Source: Bacillus cereus
GTDB taxonomy: Bacteria > Bacillota > Bacilli > Bacillales > Bacillaceae_G
Direction: 5' to 3'
Assembly: GCF_002584535.1 (NCBI RefSeq)
Contig: NZ_NUOT01000044.1
Location: forward strand, 184,330-248,329
DNA length: 64,000 nucleotides
Shown: piece after piece, positions 47,558 to 56,840 of the stretch
How positions within the stretch are numbered: the stretch's first letter is position 1
Layout: the number at the start of each line of letters is the position of its first letter
Translations under genes and position numbers: made by a program
Notes under the pieces: generated by a model
The model's database searches: none
Told to the model about the DNA's origin: nothing
The model's input: only the letters and a program-made list of their open reading frames with translations

Positions 47558-48946
47558 TTGAAAACGTTATACATCAACTACACTGGTTCGGAAAAACGAG
47601 TTGCTGTAGAGGAAAAACAAGAGATTGTCGAACTTTTATGGCAACGAAATCAAGTGCAAGAGATTGTTGGGCATATTTATTTAGGACGTGTAGTGCGAAC
47701 GATTGCCGGGATGAATGCAGCCTTCGTAAATATTGGTTTAGAAAAACATGCATATCTCTCCTATGACGATGTGCCATCATCATACCGAGTACATGAAGGA
47801 CAAGCTCTGCTGGTACAAGTGGTAAAAGAAGCAATTGATGCAAAAGGCCCAAAATTAACAGCGAATGTAGAATTTACCGGGAAATATGTCGTTTATATGC
47901 CTTATGATGAGATGCGTGCTGTTTCCCGGAAAATAAAAAATAATAAAAAACGACAACAATTGCTTGAAATTCAATTAGAAGGAAGCGGGGGATATATTTT
48001 TCGCTCAGCTTGTGATAAAGGTGCAATAGATGAAGTGCAGATTGAAATGCAACATTTTCAAAATCTGTTTAAGGAATTAAAAAGAAAAGAAGATCATGGA
48101 AGGGCACCGGTATTACTCCATCGCCCAGCAACGTTTTTAGACCGTTTATTTAAAGAAAATCCGATTGAAACAATTGAAAAAGTAATTGTAGATACACGTA
48201 GTATAGTACTGGAATTGCAAGAGAAAGTAGGGAAAGAGAAGGTTTCGTTTTACAATGAAAAAACTTCTATGTTCAGTCACTATGGTGTAGAACGTGAAAT
48301 TGAAAAAGCACTACAAAAAATAGTGTGGCTATCAAATGGTTCTTATTTAATTATTGAACAAATGGAGACAATGACGGTAATTGATGTGAACACTGGTAAA
48401 TTTACTGGAAAGCAGAATTTGCAAGATACGGTATTACGGACGAATGAAATAGCTGCGCAAGAAATTGCTCGCCAATTAAGGCTGCGTGATATTGGTGGTA
48501 TGATTTTAATTGATTTTATTAATATGAAAAAACAAGAAGATAGGGAAAAAGTAAGAGAGAAACTCATTTCTTCACTTCAAAGGGATCGTACATATACACG
48601 TGTTCTCGGATTTACAGAGCTCGGTATTTTAGAAATGACACGTAAGCGTAAGAAACACTCCCTGCGTGATGTATTACTAGAAGATTGTTCGCAGTGCAAA
48701 ACGAAAGGGCATGTTATTTCCGATGAAACTATTGCATACGAGCTGGAAAGAGAGCTTATTACATATAGTAGTGTAGAGGATGAAGCTGTGTTAATTGCAG
48801 CAAGAGCAGGAGTACAAAAAATATTTTTACAAAAAGAATTACAAAAAAATATACCGTTTCAAATTTATTTCAAGGATGAAGAAGTGGAGAAATATGCAAT
48901 CGTTCGGTTTGGAACGAAGCAAGAAATTATGGAGCGAAAAAAATAG
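47558..48946 (+). CDS. rng: Ribonuclease E/G family protein (RNase G)
   Basis: A 462-residue protein. The S1 RNA-binding domain is at residues about 37-120 (IYLGRVVRTIAGMNAAFVNIG, HAYLSYDD). The endonuclease core follows, with the metal-binding aspartates in TVIDVNTGKFTG (about 270) and GGMILIDFINM (about 315), then ILEMTRKRKKHSL and a CSQC zinc-link motif (about 388). It cuts single-stranded AU-rich RNA and helps rRNA maturation in proteobacteria. B. subtilis lacks this enzyme, so its presence is a group trait. TTG start with GTGAGGAAAG upstream. Confidence 0.93.
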   Translation: MKTLYINYTGSEKRVAVEEKQEIVELLWQRNQVQEIVGHIYLGRVVRTIAGMNAAFVNIGLEKHAYLSYDDVPSSYRVHEGQALLVQVVKEAIDAKGPKLTANVEFTGKYVVYMPYDEMRAVSRKIKNNKKRQQLLEIQLEGSGGYIFRSACDKGAIDEVQIEMQHFQNLFKELKRKEDHGRAPVLLHRPATFLDRLFKENPIETIEKVIVDTRSIVLELQEKVGKEKVSFYNEKTSMFSHYGVEREIEKALQKIVWLSNGSYLIIEQMETMTVIDVNTGKFTGKQNLQDTVLRTNEIAAQEIARQLRLRDIGGMILIDFINMKKQEDREKVREKLISSLQRDRTYTRVLGFTELGILEMTRKRKKHSLRDVLLEDCSQCKTKGHVISDETIAYELERELITYSSVEDEAVLIAARAGVQKIFLQKELQKNIPFQIYFKDEEVEKYAIVRFGTKQEIMERKK

Positions 48947-48961
48947 TTAGCAGAACATTTA

Positions 48962-48989
48962 TTGACAATCGTCTATGTTTCATGATAAC
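48962..48989 (+). promoter_or_regulatory. Probable promoter of rplU operon
   Basis: TTGACA (48962-48967), 16 nt, GATAAC (48984-48989). The -35 is perfect and the -10 moderate. Confidence 0.5.
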
Positions 48990-48994
48990 ATCTC

Positions 48995-49108
48995 TATGTT
49001 ATAGTTTATAGCACCTAAACTGCTATATGCTACAACCGCACAAGACAGGTTCTCAAAAGACATTCTATGTCTACCTCGTTTTGGCGAGTCTTAGTAATTA
49101 TGAGGAGG
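48995..49108 (+). ncRNA. L21 leader (ribosomal protein autoregulatory RNA)
   Basis: The leader before rplU contains ACCGCA, then GGTTCTCAAAAGACA, GTCTACCTCGTTTTGGCGAG and a final GAGGAGGTG, the layout of the Firmicute L21 leader. Binding of L21 is proposed to control this operon. Confidence 0.7.
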
Positions 49109-49115
49109 TGCAAGT

Positions 49116-49424
49116 ATGTACGCAATTATCGAAACAGGTGGAAAACAAATCAAAGTTGAAGCTGGTCAAGAAATCTACATTGAAAAATTAGATGTTGAAG
49201 CTGGTGAAACTGTTACTTTTGACAAAGTTCTTTTCGTTGGTGGCGAAAACGTGAAAGTTGGTAGCCCAGTTGTAGAAGGTGCAACAGTTACTGCGAAAGT
49301 TGAAAAACACGGTCGTGCTAAGAAAATCATCGTTTTCAAATACAAAGCGAAAAAGAACAATCGTAAGAAACAAGGTCATCGTCAACCTTACACTAAGCTA
49401 GTTGTTGAAGCAATCAACGCTTAA
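49116..49424 (+). CDS. rplU: 50S ribosomal protein L21
   Basis: A 102-residue protein matching bacterial L21: [18 protein letters not shown] at the start and the basic [21 protein letters not shown] near the end (about 68-88). GAGGAGGTG is 8 nt upstream of the ATG. First gene of rplU-prp-rpmA. Confidence 0.99.
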
Positions 49425-49435
49425 TTCTGGTTAAG

Positions 49436-49780
49436 ATGATTAAGATTACGATAAGTCGCACGAAATTAGGAAGTATCCAATCATTTAAAATGACTGGGCA
49501 TGCCGATTATGCGCCGCACGGACAAGATCTTGTTTGTGCCGGAACAACAGCGGTTGTGTTCGGATCTATAAATGCAGTGGAAGTACTTTGTAATGTGCAG
49601 GCAACTATTGAACTCGGAAGTGATGGCGGATTCTTAACGTATGAATTGCCTAATGATTTAGACACTCATACAATGGAAAAAGCACAAACACTTTTAGAAG
49701 GATTAGTTGTTTCGCTTAAGACGATCGAACTTGATTACGGAAAGTATATCCGTTTAATAGAAAAAGTGCAGGAGGTGTAA
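49436..49780 (+). CDS. prp: Ribosomal-processing cysteine protease Prp
   Basis: A 114-residue protease (YsxB). The catalytic pair is His22 (TGHADYAP) and Cys34 (DLVCAGTTAV). In Firmicutes Prp cleaves the N-terminal extension of L27, encoded immediately downstream here with an intact cleavage motif. The ATG lies 12 nt after rplU, and the ribosome-binding site is weak (CTGGTTAAG). Confidence 0.95.
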   Translation: MIKITISRTKLGSIQSFKMTGHADYAPHGQDLVCAGTTAVVFGSINAVEVLCNVQATIELGSDGGFLTYELPNDLDTHTMEKAQTLLEGLVVSLKTIELDYGKYIRLIEKVQEV

Positions 49781-49783
49781 CGT

Positions 49784-50074
49784 ATGTTAAGATTAGATCT
49801 TCAGTTTTTCGCATCTAAGAAAGGTGTAGGTAGTACAAAGAACGGTCGTGACTCTCAGTCAAAACGTCTTGGTGCTAAACGCGCAGATGGTCAAATGGTT
49901 TCAGGTGGTTCAATTCTTTACCGTCAACGCGGTACAAAAATTTATCCAGGTGTTAACGTTGGTCGTGGTGGCGATGACACTTTATACGCGAAAGTTGACG
50001 GCGTAGTACGCTTCGAGCGTCTTGGCCGTGACCGCAAACAAGTGAGCGTATATCCTGTTGCTCAAGAAGCATAA
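49784..50074 (+). CDS. rpmA: 50S ribosomal protein L27 with cleavable N-terminal extension
   Basis: A 96-residue protein. The N-terminal [13 protein letters not shown] contains the Prp site (after FF), so mature L27 would begin at ASKKG. The core [22 protein letters not shown] and [11 protein letters not shown] are typical. AGGAGGTG is 7 nt upstream. Confidence 0.99.
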   Translation: MLRLDLQFFASKKGVGSTKNGRDSQSKRLGAKRADGQMVSGGSILYRQRGTKIYPGVNVGRGGDDTLYAKVDGVVRFERLGRDRKQVSVYPVAQEA

Positions 50075-50085
50075 GAAACTCACGG

Positions 50086-50118
50086 AAAACTCTAACCTGG
50101 GTGCAGGTTAGAGTTTTT
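50086..50118 (+). terminator. Terminator of rplU-prp-rpmA
   Basis: AAAACTCTAACCTG and CAGGTTAGAGTTTT stem, followed by T's. Confidence 0.88.
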
Positions 50119-50138
50119 CTATATTAAGGAGTATCTGG

Positions 50139-50687
50139 ATGAATAAAAAATGGACAATTATAGATGCATTGCGTCATTCAAGACATGATTGGCTCAATCG
50201 TATGCAGATGATTAAAGGAAACCTTTCACTTGGAAGAGTGGAAGAGATTCATGGGCTCATCGATCGTTTTGTCCAAGAAGCGAGACAAGAATCCTATCTG
50301 ATGGAGCTATCGATGCCTCTATTTTCAGAGTGGATTTTAACATATAATTGGAAACAGCAACCGTGCTTATTGGAGTACGAAGTATTAGGAGAACTACATA
50401 ACTTATCTCATGTCGATGAGGCTGTATGTACATGGACGAATCAATTTTTCTCAATACTTCAGCATAGTTTAGACGTTTATGTTGAAAATTATGTTTGTAT
50501 CACAATTGAATGTAACGCGGAGAATGCTCGTTTCTTTTTTGATTTTCGTGGTAAGCTAACGAATGTAGACGAACTACAAACGTGGCTTACGAACCAAAGC
50601 AATAAATGGTATTCCATTTCTTATACAGTGCGAGATGATGAAGTCTCGGTTATATTACAACCAATTGAAAAAAGTGTGGTGAAATAA
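50139..50687 (+). CDS. spo0B: Sporulation initiation phosphotransferase Spo0B
   Basis: A 182-residue four-helix phosphotransferase that passes phosphate from Spo0F to Spo0A. The phospho-acceptor is His16 in [12 protein letters not shown], equivalent to His30 of B. subtilis. The C-terminal part is a degenerate kinase-like ATPase fold. The protein is slightly shorter at the N-terminus than the B. subtilis one (192). AAGGAG precedes the ATG. The stop overlaps the obg start (TAATG). Confidence 0.95.
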   Translation: MNKKWTIIDALRHSRHDWLNRMQMIKGNLSLGRVEEIHGLIDRFVQEARQESYLMELSMPLFSEWILTYNWKQQPCLLEYEVLGELHNLSHVDEAVCTWTNQFFSILQHSLDVYVENYVCITIECNAENARFFFDFRGKLTNVDELQTWLTNQSNKWYSISYTVRDDEVSVILQPIEKSVVK

Positions 50688-51973
50688 TGTTTGTAGATCA
50701 GGTCAAGATATATGTAAAAGGCGGCGACGGTGGAAACGGAATGGTTGCGTATCGTCGTGAGAAGTATGTTCCGAAGGGTGGCCCAGCAGGTGGCGATGGC
50801 GGTAAAGGTGCAGACGTTGTTTTCGTTGTTGACGAAGGCTTACGTACATTAATGGATTTCCGTTACCAACGTCATTTCAAAGCTGATCGCGGTCAACACG
50901 GGATGAGCAAAGGTCAACATGGTCGTAAAGCTGACGATTTAATCGTAAAAGTTCCACCAGGAACAGTTGTAAAAGATGAAAAAACGGGTCAAATTCTTGC
51001 GGATTTAGTAACGCATGAGCAATCGGCAGTTATCGCAAGAGGCGGTCGTGGTGGCCGTGGTAACTCACGCTTTGCTACTCCAACGAACCCAGCGCCAGAA
51101 ATCGCTGAGAACGGGGAACCAGGTCAAGAACGTGATGTAATCTTAGAATTAAAAGTATTAGCGGATGTTGGACTTGTTGGATTCCCAAGCGTAGGTAAAT
51201 CAACATTATTATCCGTTGTATCATCAGCACGTCCGAAAATTGCAGAATATCACTTTACAACAATCGTTCCAAATCTTGGTGTTGTTGAAACTGGTGATAA
51301 CCGCAGCTTCGTTATGGCTGACCTTCCTGGATTAATCGAAGGAGCACATGAGGGCGTTGGACTTGGACATCAATTTTTACGTCATATTGAACGTACACGT
51401 GTTATCGTGCATGTGATTGATATGTCTGGTTTAGAAGGCCGTGATCCATATGAGGATTATGTAACAATCAATGCTGAATTAAAAGAGTACAATCTGCGTT
51501 TAACAGAGCGTCCACAAGTTGTTGTTGCAAACAAAATGGATATGCCAGATGCAGAAGAAAACTTACAAGCATTTAAAGAGAAAGTAGGAGACGAAGTTCA
51601 AATCTTCCCAATCTCTGCAGTAACAAAACAAGGTGTTCGTGATCTATTATTTGAAGTAGCAAACTTAGTGGAAACAACACCAGAATTCCCAGTACATGAT
51701 GTTGTAGACGAATCTGAAGCAAGTGTAATGTACAAATTTGAAACTGAAGGTGTTAAATTTGAAATTACACGTGAAAGCGACGGTACGTTTGTTATCTCTG
51801 GTTACGATATTGAGAAAACATTCAAGATGACGGACTTCTCACGTGATGAATCTGTGCGTCGCTTTGCTCGTCAAATGCGCGGAATGGGTATTGATGAAGC
51901 CCTTCGTGCACGTGGTGCAAAAGACGGTGACATTGTAAAAATTCTTGAATATGAGTTTGAATTTATCGATTAA
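50687..51973 (+). CDS. obg: Obg-family GTPase
   Basis: A 428-residue essential GTPase involved in 50S assembly, the stress response and sporulation. The glycine-rich OBG domain (1-158: [15 protein letters not shown] and GGRGGRGN) precedes the G domain with [12 protein letters not shown] (about 165-176), DLPG, NKMD and SAV, then the OCT domain (about 350-428). It is coupled to spo0B by a one-base overlap. Confidence 0.99.
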   Translation: MFVDQVKIYVKGGDGGNGMVAYRREKYVPKGGPAGGDGGKGADVVFVVDEGLRTLMDFRYQRHFKADRGQHGMSKGQHGRKADDLIVKVPPGTVVKDEKTGQILADLVTHEQSAVIARGGRGGRGNSRFATPTNPAPEIAENGEPGQERDVILELKVLADVGLVGFPSVGKSTLLSVVSSARPKIAEYHFTTIVPNLGVVETGDNRSFVMADLPGLIEGAHEGVGLGHQFLRHIERTRVIVHVIDMSGLEGRDPYEDYVTINAELKEYNLRLTERPQVVVANKMDMPDAEENLQAFKEKVGDEVQIFPISAVTKQGVRDLLFEVANLVETTPEFPVHDVVDESEASVMYKFETEGVKFEITRESDGTFVISGYDIEKTFKMTDFSRDESVRRFARQMRGMGIDEALRARGAKDGDIVKILEYEFEFID

Positions 51974-52000
51974 GACTGCCAAAATACGGCAGTCTTTTTT
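51972..52000 (+). terminator. Terminator of spo0B-obg
   Basis: AAGACTGCC and GGCAGTCTT perfect 9-bp stem, then TTTT. Confidence 0.88.
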
Positions 52001-52253
52001 ATAATGGAGAAAGGAGTGTAAATAAAGCTATAGAAATAAAGATTGGAAAACTTTGTGTGGTAGGGAGAGTCCGGTTGAGCGTGGAAGTGGTTAGAGCCTT
52101 TTTTCCCATACCATGTGAAGACAGAAGGAGGCTTCTTTTGTTTTCATTGTCTTTGTATGTTGGAAAATCAAAATGAATATATGTTCGTTTTAAAATTCGG
52201 AAGAATGTAAGAAATGGTCACTCCGTAGTAAGAAACAAGGGGAGAGGGAGTAT
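52001..52253. other. Gene-free spacer upstream of the Bce-type operon
   Basis: No gene is seen. There is an extended imperfect stem, TGGTAGGGA (near 52058) with TCCCATACCA (near 52106), and AGAAG/CTTCT further on. The region may be an old repeat or leader. A good ribosome-binding site, AGGGGAGAGGGAG, ends just before 52254. Confidence 0.35.
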
Positions 52254-52961
52254 ATGTATAAAATATTAATTGTAGAAGATGACGAAAAAATTGCAGAAAT
52301 ATTAGAGGAACATTTAGGAAGATATGGATATCAAACATTCAGGGTGACTGATTTACGTCACATAAAAGATGAGTTTGTAAAAGTAAATCCTCATCTAGTG
52401 TTACTTGATATTAATTTGCCATACTTTGATGGCTTCTATTGGTGCCGTCAAATTCGTACAATATCGAATGCACCCATTATTTTCGTCTCTGCAAGAACAG
52501 GGGAAATGGATCAAGTGATGGCGATTGAGAATGGCGGGGATGACTATATTACAAAGCCGTTTCATTTAGACATTGTAATGGCAAAGGTGAAGAGTGCATT
52601 GCGCCGAGGATATGGGGAGTATGCTTCTACGGCAGAAAGCGATTGTTTAGGCGTGAATGGATTGTTATTATTTCCATCACAGCACACAGTAGAGTGGAAA
52701 GGTCAACAAACTGAACTTACAAAAAATGAATTTTACTTATTAGAATGTTTAATGAAACAGGCTAATCAATACGTCACGCGTGAAGAGTTATTAGAGGCGC
52801 TATGGGATGAAGTAGCTTTTGTTGATGATAATACATTAACTGTGAACGTAAAACGCGTAAGGAAAAAATTAGAGGAGCTTGGTATTAAAAATGCAATTGT
52901 AACAAAACGTGGGTATGGTTATGCGCTTCTTACAGAGTGGGGAGAAGAGCATGAAGCTTAA
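52254..52961 (+). CDS. BceR-like OmpR-family response regulator
   Basis: A 235-residue regulator. The receiver has the phosphorylation site Asp52 (LVLLDINLPYFDG) and Lys of TKPF (about 103). The winged-helix DNA-binding domain (about 140-228) ends with VKRVRKKLEELGIKN and GYGYAL. Genetic context (histidine kinase without a sensor domain, ABC transporter) makes it a member of the Bce/Psd peptide-antibiotic module family. It likely binds the TNACA-N4-TGTAA site at 54020-54033. Confidence 0.9.
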   Translation: MYKILIVEDDEKIAEILEEHLGRYGYQTFRVTDLRHIKDEFVKVNPHLVLLDINLPYFDGFYWCRQIRTISNAPIIFVSARTGEMDQVMAIENGGDDYITKPFHLDIVMAKVKSALRRGYGEYASTAESDCLGVNGLLLFPSQHTVEWKGQQTELTKNEFYLLECLMKQANQYVTREELLEALWDEVAFVDDNTLTVNVKRVRKKLEELGIKNAIVTKRGYGYALLTEWGEEHEA

Positions 52962-54033
52962 AAGTTACTTCATAGATCGATTTTCTTTAATCCTTTCTTA
53001 TATTGTAAGTCTTTGCTTATTCGGGCTTGTGTTACAGTTACAAAGTCTTTTAGAAAAGAGATCACTTGACTTGGGAACATGGCTATATGGACTTTTATTA
53101 GGAACAGTCGTGTTTATCGTATACCTCATTTACGATTATCGAAAGAGAAGTGTATTTTTAAAAAGGATAGAACAATATATTGCTGGAGGACATACGTTAC
53201 ATGATTCTTTACTCATTGACGATTCTTATACGTCAGAGCAAGAAATGATCGTAGAAGCGTTCACATTGCTGAGACAGCAATATATGGATGAAATTCATAA
53301 GCAGCATGCAAAAGAGCAGCAGCAAATGATCTTTATGAATCAATGGATTCACCAAATGAAAACACCGGTTTCAGTTATTGAATTATTGCTGCAGAAATAT
53401 GGTAAAGAACATCGGGAAGCTAGAGAAACGGTTGAAAGTATTCGCGAAGAAAATAACCGCATTTTAAATGGCTTAGATTTAGCATTACATATGGCAAGGT
53501 TAGAGCAGTTTGCGAAAGATTACAAAGTAGAAGTAGTGAACGTAATAGATGTTGTTCGAGATATTATTAACCAAAATCGAAAATCATTTATTCAATCTTC
53601 TGTATATCCGAAACTAATGTTTGAAGAAGATACGTGTATGGTTGCATCTGATAGAAAATGGCTTAGCATTGCCATAGGTCAAATTGTTATGAATGCAATT
53701 AAGTACACAAAAATCTCACAAGTAGAGAAAAAGGAAATTCAGTTTCAAATTGAAGAGAGGGATCACAAAGTTTTATTACATATTCGTGATAATGGAATTG
53801 GTATCCCAAAGCAAGATGTAAAGCGTATATTCGATCCGTTTTTTACGGGGATAAATGGTCGTAAAACGAGAGAAGCAACAGGGATGGGATTATATATTAC
53901 AAAGGAGATTTGTGATAATCTTCATCACGGAATTTACGTGCAATCGACCGAAGGGGAAAGCACAACATTCACATTTCAATTTGCAAAAGACGAAGAATAT
54001 CATGTGTTGATGAGAAAAATGACAAAATTGTAA
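52951..54033 (+). CDS. BceS-like intramembrane-sensing histidine kinase
   Basis: A 360-residue kinase with two close N-terminal transmembrane helices (about 11-31 and 41-61) and hardly any extracellular loop, the hallmark of BceS-type kinases that sense through their ABC transporter. The phospho-His is His134 in QWIHQMKTPVSV. The HATPase domain shows NAIKYTK, DNGIGIP and GMGLYI. The start at 52951 overlaps the regulator by 11 nt and has GGGGAGAAG upstream. Confidence 0.9.
   Translation: MKLKSYFIDRFSLILSYIVSLCLFGLVLQLQSLLEKRSLDLGTWLYGLLLGTVVFIVYLIYDYRKRSVFLKRIEQYIAGGHTLHDSLLIDDSYTSEQEMIVEAFTLLRQQYMDEIHKQHAKEQQQMIFMNQWIHQMKTPVSVIELLLQKYGKEHREARETVESIREENNRILNGLDLALHMARLEQFAKDYKVEVVNVIDVVRDIINQNRKSFIQSSVYPKLMFEEDTCMVASDRKWLSIAIGQIVMNAIKYTKISQVEKKEIQFQIEERDHKVLLHIRDNGIGIPKQDVKRIFDPFFTGINGRKTREATGMGLYITKEICDNLHHGIYVQSTEGESTTFTFQFAKDEEYHVLMRKMTKL
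54020..54033 (+). promoter_or_regulatory. BceR-type operator of the ABC transporter genes
   Basis: TGACAAAATTGTAA is a perfect TNACA-N4-TGTAA palindrome overlapping the kinase stop codon. A second TGTAA half-site lies 20 nt on (54049-54053). A TATAGT -10 box is at 54087-54092 with no good -35, as expected for an activator-dependent promoter. Confidence 0.6.
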
Positions 54034-54126
54034 GATAACAAATGTTTTTGTAAGGGAAATCACTCGTTTCTTTTTCTCAATTTTTTTATAGTAAATGTAA
54101 GAAGAAAACACATAGGGGGATTAGAA

Positions 54127-54903
54127 ATGAGTGTTCTTGAAGTAAAAGGGTTAACGAAGGTGTATCAATCAAAAGGTTCAGTGGCAACGACTGCTTTACA
54201 TGATATAAATTTTAAAATTGAAGAAGGCGAATTTGTAGGGATTATGGGTCCCTCAGGAAGTGGGAAAACAACGCTTTTAAATTTATTAGCGACAATTGAT
54301 AAACAAACTTCAGGTCATGTATATGTAAACGGTGAAGAAATTAGTCAAATGCGAGCTGCAAAATTAGCAGAATTTCGTCGTACACATTTAGGATTCATCT
54401 TCCAAGATTTCAACTTACTTGATACGTTATCTATTAAAGAAAATATCATTTTACCACTTGTAATGGCAAACCGTCCTGTAAAAGAAATTGACGCAAAGGT
54501 GCTAGAGATTGCGAAATTTTTAAATATCGAAGGAGTTTTAAATAAAAAGGTATATGAAGTATCGGGTGGACAACAGCAACGTGCGGCAGCTGCACGAGCA
54601 ATCATTCACGATCCAACATTAATTTTAGCGGATGAGCCAACTGGGAACTTAGATTCTAAGTCTGCAAAATCTTTAATGGGTGCTCTACAAGATTTACATG
54701 AGCAAAAGAAAGTGACAATTGCAATGGTAACACACGATCCGGTAGCGGCTAGCTATTGCGAACGTATTTTATTTATACGTGATGGAGAAATTTTCTCAGA
54801 AATACATAAAGGAAAAACGAAGCAAACCTTTTTCCAAGAAATTTTAGACGTACTTGCGATGCTAGGAGGGGAATATCATGAACTTTCGCCAGCTCGCGCT
54901 TAA
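54127..54903 (+). CDS. BceA-like ABC transporter ATPase
   Basis: A 258-residue ATPase of the MacB/BceA type: Walker A GPSGSGKTT (41-49), Q-loop FIFQDFNLLDTL, signature SGGQQQR (about 142) and Walker B LILADEPTGNLDS. It would power antimicrobial-peptide detoxification (freeing lipid-linked cell-wall targets) and signalling to the kinase. AGGGGGA precedes the ATG. It overlaps the next gene by 26 nt. Confidence 0.93.
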   Translation: MSVLEVKGLTKVYQSKGSVATTALHDINFKIEEGEFVGIMGPSGSGKTTLLNLLATIDKQTSGHVYVNGEEISQMRAAKLAEFRRTHLGFIFQDFNLLDTLSIKENIILPLVMANRPVKEIDAKVLEIAKFLNIEGVLNKKVYEVSGGQQQRAAAARAIIHDPTLILADEPTGNLDSKSAKSLMGALQDLHEQKKVTIAMVTHDPVAASYCERILFIRDGEIFSEIHKGKTKQTFFQEILDVLAMLGGEYHELSPARA

Positions 54904-56791
54904 TAATGTAAAAGGAAATTGGCGTAATTATAAAGCCTTTCTTATTAGTAGTTGTTTATCAATTGTAGTATTTTTTATGTATGCTTCTTTCATTTATCAT
55001 CCAGATGTCGTAAACGGTAATATTAGCATGAGGACGATGATTACAAAAGGATTAGAATCTATGAATTATATCGTGGTTATCTTCTCAGCACTCTTTATTT
55101 TATATGCTAATTCAACGTTTTTACGTGCAAGAAAAAAAGAGTTCGGTTTATTAACATTAATAGGTGGAACGAAGGCTCAACTTGGCCGAATGATTATACT
55201 AGAGCAAATGATGTTAGGTTGTATTGCAATTGTAGTAGGTATTGGTCTTGGAATGCTTTGTTCAAAACTTTTCTTCCAAGCATTAGGTGTATTATTAAAA
55301 ATTGATAAAACACTTCCGCTTGTATGGAATGGAAAAGCAGTTCTTATTACAGCTGGCGTATATTTTATTCTTTTTTTAGTCTTAGCATTGTTTAGTGTTT
55401 GGACGGTAGGACGCTTACAAATTATTGATTTATTAAGAGAAGCGAGAAAGCAAAAAGTAGAACCGTTTGCATTTACATGGTTATGTGTAGTTGGGGTATT
55501 ATGTATTATTGTCGCATATGTCCTTTGTTTCCAAGTGACGCTTATGAATTTTCTTATGTACTTCTTGCCGATTGTAGGATTAACAGTTGGAGGAACATAT
55601 TTACTATTTACACAAGGAAGTACAGTTGTATTAAAAGCATTACAAAGACGAAAAAAATCATTCTATACATATCCAAATATGTTTGTGCTTAGCAATCTTA
55701 TTTATAAAATGAAAGATAATGCTCGTTTTCTTTTCGTTATTTCTATTATTACGGCTGTTGTTTCTTCAGCGGTTGGGACGCTTTACGTATTCTTTCAAGA
55801 TATGAGTTATAAAACAGTAGCAAGTACTCCTCATGCTATTTCATATATAGAAAAGGGAGTAAATACGCATAACGTCATAAGTGAAGAAAAAACGCAAGAG
55901 TTAATAAAAAAACATGGATTTGAAGAAGCGCGAAAAGTAACATATGTAAAACTTCCTGCAAAACAAAAAATAGTAATGTTTAATGGTGAGCATGAGATGC
56001 CTTTAGGTATTATCACAGAAAAAGAATATAATGCAGAAGCGCGTAAGCAAAAGAAAGAGGAAGTTCATAATGCACCAGGAAGTGCAACGATGGTTTTACT
56101 TGATATGATGAATGATTTTGTGAAGATAGATCGTACAAAGCCATTTGAGTTTACACTGAACGGACAAAAGCAGTCTATCAAGCTAAATGATCCAATTTCG
56201 CAGTCTGTTTTTAATGATGAAGGGTATCTTATCGTCAATGATCAAGACTTTGTGAAATATGCAGAGAGTGTATCAGATGAAGAAAAGACGAAATATTACG
56301 GATATTATATTGAAGATTGGAAAGAAACAGAAGATCTTGTACTAGACTTAAAAAAAGAAATTGCACAAGAACAACAAGAGAATTTCCACAATTCCATTCT
56401 TACGTATAAAGCGATAAAAGAGCAAGGTGCAATTACAATGTTCATTGGTTTCTTCGTAGCGGTACTATTCTTCTTCTTTGCTTGCAGTATGACGTACTTT
56501 AAATGGTTTAACGATAAGGAACAAGATCGTATCCAATTTAAATCATTAAAGAGAATTGGTATGACAGATAAAGAAATTCGTAAAATCGCACTTCGCCAAA
56601 TGGGAGCTATTTTCTTTATCCCGATTCTTATAGGGGCTATTCATAGCGGGTTTGCTCTTCATACATTAGGGAAGATGCTTTATTTAGATTTATGGAAATC
56701 AGGTGCAATTGTCATTGGAGCGTATATTGTAGCTTCAGCAATTTATTTTGCAATTGCACAAAGAGGATATTTAAAACACGTAAAAAGCTAG
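54878..56791 (+). CDS. BceB-like ABC permease, first copy
   Basis: A 637-residue FtsX-superfamily permease with about ten transmembrane helices (1 near the N-terminus, groups at 50-300 and 530-630) and a large extracellular domain (about 310-520) between helices 7 and 8, which is the peptide-sensing part in BceB proteins. The opening MNFRQLALNNVKGNWRNYKAF is shared with the second permease. The start lies within the ATPase gene, preceded by AGGAGGGG. The stop codon lies in a 15-bp perfect hairpin. Confidence 0.92.
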   Translation: MNFRQLALNNVKGNWRNYKAFLISSCLSIVVFFMYASFIYHPDVVNGNISMRTMITKGLESMNYIVVIFSALFILYANSTFLRARKKEFGLLTLIGGTKAQLGRMIILEQMMLGCIAIVVGIGLGMLCSKLFFQALGVLLKIDKTLPLVWNGKAVLITAGVYFILFLVLALFSVWTVGRLQIIDLLREARKQKVEPFAFTWLCVVGVLCIIVAYVLCFQVTLMNFLMYFLPIVGLTVGGTYLLFTQGSTVVLKALQRRKKSFYTYPNMFVLSNLIYKMKDNARFLFVISIITAVVSSAVGTLYVFFQDMSYKTVASTPHAISYIEKGVNTHNVISEEKTQELIKKHGFEEARKVTYVKLPAKQKIVMFNGEHEMPLGIITEKEYNAEARKQKKEEVHNAPGSATMVLLDMMNDFVKIDRTKPFEFTLNGQKQSIKLNDPISQSVFNDEGYLIVNDQDFVKYAESVSDEEKTKYYGYYIEDWKETEDLVLDLKKEIAQEQQENFHNSILTYKAIKEQGAITMFIGFFVAVLFFFFACSMTYFKWFNDKEQDRIQFKSLKRIGMTDKEIRKIALRQMGAIFFIPILIGAIHSGFALHTLGKMLYLDLWKSGAIVIGAYIVASAIYFAIAQRGYLKHVKS

Positions 56792-56814
56792 GGAACCCTC
56801 TAGCTTTTTACGTG
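56777..56814 (+). terminator. Perfect 15-bp hairpin between the two permease genes
   Basis: CACGTAAAAAGCTAG (56777-56791) pairs with CTAGCTTTTTACGTG (56800-56814). No T-run follows, so complete termination is doubtful; it may process or stabilise the upstream mRNA and lower expression of the second permease. Confidence 0.5.
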
Positions 56815-56840
56815 TGTAACAGGTTACAGGGGGAAAGTAG

